Shown here in pieces: positions 6,327 to 8,536 of a DNA stretch of 8,536 nt (its first letter is position 1; every line of letters begins with the position of its first letter). The stretch is from NCBI GenBank assembly GCA_947245315.1, contig CAMXNV010000088.1, positions 1 through 8,536 of the forward strand, in the 5' to 3' direction. The position numbers and the translations under genes are program-made. The notes under the pieces were generated by a model, which saw nothing but the letters and a program-made list of their open reading frames with translations, was not told where the DNA came from and made no database searches. This DNA is from an uncultured Oscillibacter sp. Lineage in GTDB: Bacteria; Bacillota; Clostridia; Oscillospirales; Oscillospiraceae.

Positions 6327-6776
6327 GTGGAAGGGATATTCTTTGACTACGTGGTGCCCTGCCTCTGCGCTTTCCTGGCCTGCGTGGGCTTTACGCTGAT
6401 GTTCAATATCCACGGCGTGGGCAAGCTGATCGCCGGCGTGGGGGGCGCTCTGAGCTGGCTGGTCTACCTGCTGGCGGGGAGCACCATCTTCGCGGCCTTC
6501 CTGGCCGCGGCGGCCATCGGCATCTTCGCCGAAATCATGTCCCGGGTCCGGCTGTGCCCCGTGACGGGCTACGTGCTGGTGGCCCTGCTGCCCCTGGTCC
6601 CCGGCGGCGGCATCTACTACGCTATGCACTACTGCGTCTCCGGGGACACGGAGCAGTTCTTGAATACGCTGCTCCACACCTTCGGCATGGCGGCGGCCCT
6701 GGCCGTGGGGGCTATGCTGGCGTCGTCCCTGTTCCGGGCAGCGTTCCCCAAGCTGCGGAGGCCGGGGAAGCCTTGA
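6327..6776 (+). CDS. Threonine/serine exporter, C-terminal half (ThrE_2/DUF3815)
   Basis: This 149-residue membrane protein corresponds to the C-terminal membrane domain of ThrE. It has about five hydrophobic segments (near 7-26, 32-50, 52-70, 80-98 and 118-137) and the family signature LPLVPGGGIYYAM at 88-100, which repeats the VPG motif of the first half. Positively charged residues close the chain (PKLRRPGKP). The start is GTG at 6327, supported by GAGGGAGGGAG at 6312-6322; there is no in-frame ATG near it. The gap to the first half is 15 bases, so the pair is one operon, and the two proteins very likely form one transporter in the cytoplasmic membrane. Amino acid export is a family-based assignment; it could also move other small amino acids or dipeptides. 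Confidence 0.92.
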   Translation: MEGIFFDYVVPCLCAFLACVGFTLMFNIHGVGKLIAGVGGALSWLVYLLAGSTIFAAFLAAAAIGIFAEIMSRVRLCPVTGYVLVALLPLVPGGGIYYAMHYCVSGDTEQFLNTLLHTFGMAAALAVGAMLASSLFRAAFPKLRRPGKP

Positions 6777-6813
6777 TGACCGGGTGAGTCTTGATTAGGA
6801 AGGATTGGTTGCT

Positions 6814-7560
6814 ATGGAAGATTTTAAGCAGCGCTTGCTGGAAAACGGCTATTTTCGCCAGGAGGAGCTGGTCTTTCGGGACTGCGGCCCGGAGCAGCAG
6901 GTCCGGGTCTCCGCCCTCTTGAACAAGATGGCCGCCTTCGCCGGGTACGACTACGACGCCCGGGGGCTGACCCACGAGGTGCTCTGGAACAACCGGGAGG
7001 TCTTCCTCCTCTCCAGGGCCGCGCTGAGGATTCACCTCTGTCCCCGGGCGGGGGACCTGCTGGACATCACCACCTGGGAGGACGGGGCCAAGGGGGCCCA
7101 CATGCGGCGTAACTACGAGATGGCCGATCAGGAAGGCCGGGTCCTGGTCTCCGCCCGGACGGACTGGATTCTGGTGGACCCCGTCACCCGGAAGATTCTG
7201 CGCCCCTCCGCCTTCACGGCCAGGCCCCTGCAAACCTCGGACCGGGTTCTGGACTGCCCGGAGACTCAAAAGATCGCCCTGCCCAGGGAGGGGGCCGAGG
7301 ACCGGGGCACCCGCCGGGTCCGCTGGTCCGACCTGGACGGCAACGGGCACCTGTTCAGCGGCAACTACGGGGACATCGTCTGGGACGCCCTGCCGGAGGA
7401 CTTGCAGGCCCGGTGCCCCCGGGAGTTCCAGATCAACTACAGCCGGGAGGCCGTCCTGGGGGACGTCCTGCGGCTGGAGGGCGTCCGGAGGGGGGAGTCC
7501 TATTGGATGGAGGGCCTGGGGCCCCGCGGCTCCTGCTTTACGGCGCTGTGTGTCTTTTGA
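6814..7560 (+). CDS. Acyl-ACP thioesterase, double hot-dog fold
   Basis: This 248-residue protein belongs to the FatA/FatB-like thioesterases, which cleave acyl-ACP and release free fatty acids in the cytoplasm. It has two hot-dog halves, about 12-130 and 165-245. The second half contains WSDLDGNGHLFSGNYGDIVW, which keeps the D-x-N-x-H catalytic pattern (D175, N177, H179), and NYSREA, where E212 aligns with the catalytic glutamate of plant FatB. The usual NN after the histidine is replaced by FSGN, a modest departure. Chain-length preference cannot be told. The ATG at 6814 is preferred over the TTG at 6805 because AGGAAGGA (6797-6804) sits 9 bases before the ATG and directly against the TTG. 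It follows the exporter gene by 37 bases without a visible terminator or clear promoter, so read-through is likely. No other fatty-acid gene is nearby. Confidence 0.92.
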   Translation: MEDFKQRLLENGYFRQEELVFRDCGPEQQVRVSALLNKMAAFAGYDYDARGLTHEVLWNNREVFLLSRAALRIHLCPRAGDLLDITTWEDGAKGAHMRRNYEMADQEGRVLVSARTDWILVDPVTRKILRPSAFTARPLQTSDRVLDCPETQKIALPREGAEDRGTRRVRWSDLDGNGHLFSGNYGDIVWDALPEDLQARCPREFQINYSREAVLGDVLRLEGVRRGESYWMEGLGPRGSCFTALCVF

Positions 7561-7580
7561 GGGGGTTTTGCTGTTCCCCC

Positions 7581-7623
7581 GGGCTCCTTGGAAAAATGGA
7601 CCGTTTTCTCCGCCCCCTTTTTT
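7581..7623 (+). terminator. Possible weak terminator after the thioesterase gene
   Basis: GGAAAA (7590-7595) can pair with TTTTC-TCC (7604-7612), flanked by GGG and CCCCC, and a run of six T follows at 7618-7623. The stem is interrupted, so this is only a candidate. It would separate the high-GC operon from the lower-GC acetyltransferase gene. Confidence 0.3.
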
Positions 7624-7643
7624 GTGTGGACGACTCTGTCCGC

Positions 7644-7688
7644 ATGAAGGCGGGTTTTCAGTATACCGCGCAAGCGATAGTCAAATGA
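7644..7688 (+). CDS. Possible 14-codon leader ORF before the acetyltransferase gene
   Basis: An ATG at 7644 opens a 14-residue frame, MKAGFQYTAQAIVK, that stops with TGA 13 bases before the ATG of the acetyltransferase, close to its ribosome binding site. No ribosome binding site is visible in front of this small frame, and it may be chance. Its position is what a leader peptide would have; no paired stem structure supporting attenuation was found by eye. Confidence 0.2.
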   Translation: MKAGFQYTAQAIVK

Positions 7689-7701
7689 TAGGAGGAATAC
7701 C

Positions 7702-8280
7702 ATGCAATATGATGAAAAGGATTTTTTAGAAACAGCAGGTCAGGATGCCTTAAAACAAATAGCCCGTGCAAGAGAACTTACACGGGAATACCTCTTTACG
7801 GACTATCTTGATACCGAAAAACGAAGCGCCATTCTTAAAGAGCTATTGGGCGGAATAGGCGAAAATGTGGCAATTGACACGCCGTTTCACTGCGACCATG
7901 GAAAAAACATTTTTATAGGCAGCGACGTAATAATCAATATGAACTGCACGTTTGTGGACAATATGCCAATTAAAATCGGAAATAGGGTATTGGTTGCCTC
8001 AAATGTACAGATTTATACATCTTCTCACCCGGTATTGCCGGAAGAACGTCTCGTCCCGGACTGGAAAGAACATAAAACGACTTGGTTCAGAACATACGCG
8101 CGTCCGGTGGAGATAAAAGACAACGCGTGGATTGGCGCCGGAAGCATCTTATTGCCGGGCGTGACCATAGGGGAAAACAGCGTTATTGGGTCGGGGAGCG
8201 TGGTTAATCGAACAATCCCAGCAAATTGTCTTGCCGTAGGGAATCCGTGCAAGATTATACGCTATTTCTCCACGGATTAA
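7702..8280 (+). CDS. Sugar O-acetyltransferase, LacA/Maa/NodL type (left-handed beta-helix)
   Basis: This 192-residue protein is a hexapeptide-repeat acetyltransferase that transfers acetyl from acetyl-CoA to a sugar hydroxyl. The N terminus is the Maa-type helical region with RARELTREY (22-30) and a TEKRSAILKELLGGIGENVAI stretch split over 38-58. Then come GKNIFIGSDVIINMNCTF, IGNRVLVASNVQIYTSSHP with the catalytic H109, WIGAGSILLPGVTIGENSVI (143-162) and the typical end VGNPCKIIR. Length is normal for the family (about 180-205). AGGAGG at 7690-7695 is the ribosome binding site. Codon use is unlike the neighbours: many A/T-ending codons (AAA, GAA, ATA, TTA) against almost exclusively G/C-ending ones upstream, which points to recent transfer. 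The natural sugar is unknown; galactoside, maltose and Nod-factor acetylases share these motifs. It does not carry the features of xenobiotic acetyltransferases of the Vat/CatB type that I would recognise. Confidence 0.95.
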   Translation: MQYDEKDFLETAGQDALKQIARARELTREYLFTDYLDTEKRSAILKELLGGIGENVAIDTPFHCDHGKNIFIGSDVIINMNCTFVDNMPIKIGNRVLVASNVQIYTSSHPVLPEERLVPDWKEHKTTWFRTYARPVEIKDNAWIGAGSILLPGVTIGENSVIGSGSVVNRTIPANCLAVGNPCKIIRYFSTD

Positions 8281-8536
8281 ATCGATCAAGACACTAATAT
8301 GGGAGTCATTGCTGTTTTTACTTCCAAATTAATGGGTAGTGCGCTATCTTGGTTCACTGCCCATTCCGTCATTTTGACGATGGGGAAATTTTATGGGCCT
8401 TTTTCAGCACGAAAGAGAACAGGGACTTTTCTCCGGGAGTGTCCTATTCGCAGATTTATTGTAGGGGGCGGGCTCCGTCCTGCCCCGTCTCCCGGAAGCC
8501 GGGCATTCCCGTAGGAGCGGAAGGGGACAGCCCCCG
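8281..8536. other. Right-end region without a recognised gene; several hairpins
   Basis: These 256 bases hold no gene I can support. Inverted repeats seen are: AATGGGTAGTG (8331-8341) with CACTGCCCATT (8355-8365), pairing with one G-U; CGTCA-TTT-TGACG (8367-8379); GGGGCGGG (8465-8472) with CCTGCCCC (8479-8486), one G-U; CCCGG-AAG-CCGGG (8491-8503); and GGGGGC (8464-8469) with GCCCCC (8530-8535). None has a clean T tail on the plus strand, so none is a clear terminator. Composition is AT-rich to about 8460, then becomes GC-rich. The structure may continue past the window edge. Confidence 0.5.
8393..8464 (+). CDS. Possible 23-residue small ORF
   Basis: An ATG at 8393 opens a 23-codon frame beginning MGLFQHEREQGLFSGSVL and ending in a TAG at 8462-8464. 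A weak GGGG lies 7 bases upstream. The predicted peptide has a charged start and a hydrophobic end but matches nothing I know. The overlapping 71-codon frame (8299-8514) has no ribosome binding site. This is listed only as a candidate. Confidence 0.15.
   Translation: MGLFQHEREQGLFSGSVLFADLL

Noticed and set aside
5460..6677. A 405-codon minus-strand frame over the exporter genes
   Set aside because: It is antisense to two recognised membrane-protein genes and rich in Gln/Gly/His/Ala with no domain.
6805..6813. TTG start for the thioesterase giving three extra residues
   Set aside because: The AGGAAGGA site would abut the TTG directly, while it is correctly spaced for the ATG at 6814.
7561..7580. 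GGGGG...CCCCC as a terminator directly after the thioesterase stop
   Set aside because: The stem is only 5 bp with a 10-base loop and no T run follows.
8299..8514. A 71-codon plus-strand frame at the right end
   Set aside because: It has no ribosome binding site, no recognisable domain, and runs through several inverted repeats.

Overview
The window looks like chromosomal DNA of a high-GC anaerobic Firmicute, most likely a gut Clostridia member of the Oscillospiraceae type (Flavonifractor, Oscillibacter or Pseudoflavonifractor-like). This is inferred from strong AGGAGG-type ribosome binding sites, codons that almost always end in G or C, a ThrE exporter split over two genes, and a bacterial acyl-ACP thioesterase. 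No marker gene fixes the genus.

Layout. (1) Positions 1-3172, plus strand: the C-terminal end of an OmpR/PhoB-type response regulator, a sensor histidine kinase that overlaps it by ATGA, and, 6 bases later, a membrane-anchored HtrA-type serine protease. The three read as one envelope-stress operon, comparable in logic to CssRS and HtrA of Bacillus. The protease carries three copies of an EIVEVYR-like motif in its cytoplasmic tail. (2) A 14-bp perfect hairpin at 3191-3223 ends this operon and the convergent minus-strand pair. (3) Positions 3235-4441, minus strand: an exonuclease III/AP endonuclease gene followed by a glyoxalase-fold (VOC) protein gene. (4) Positions 4442-4636: a divergent promoter region. 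It holds two copies of a 14-base direct repeat, and each copy overlaps the proposed -35 box of one of the two promoters. (5) Positions 4637-5431, plus strand: a Suppressor-of-fused (SUFU) domain protein with no toxin gene nearby. (6) Positions 5437-5530: a large palindrome whose arms are tandem 7-base units (AGTTAGG). (7) Positions 5550-7560, plus strand: the two halves of a ThrE-type threonine/serine exporter, then an acyl-ACP thioesterase. (8) From about 7660 to 8460 the base composition drops sharply. This stretch holds a LacA/Maa-type sugar O-acetyltransferase that looks horizontally acquired. The last 256 bases hold no gene I can recognise, only several inverted repeats and a tiny possible ORF.

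The coding content is mostly recognisable housekeeping and stress functions. The points that deserve a second look are the repeated motif in the HtrA tail, the paired repeats between the divergent promoters, the heptad palindrome, the orphan SUFU gene, and the composition break at the right end. I do not see an obviously new multi-gene system.
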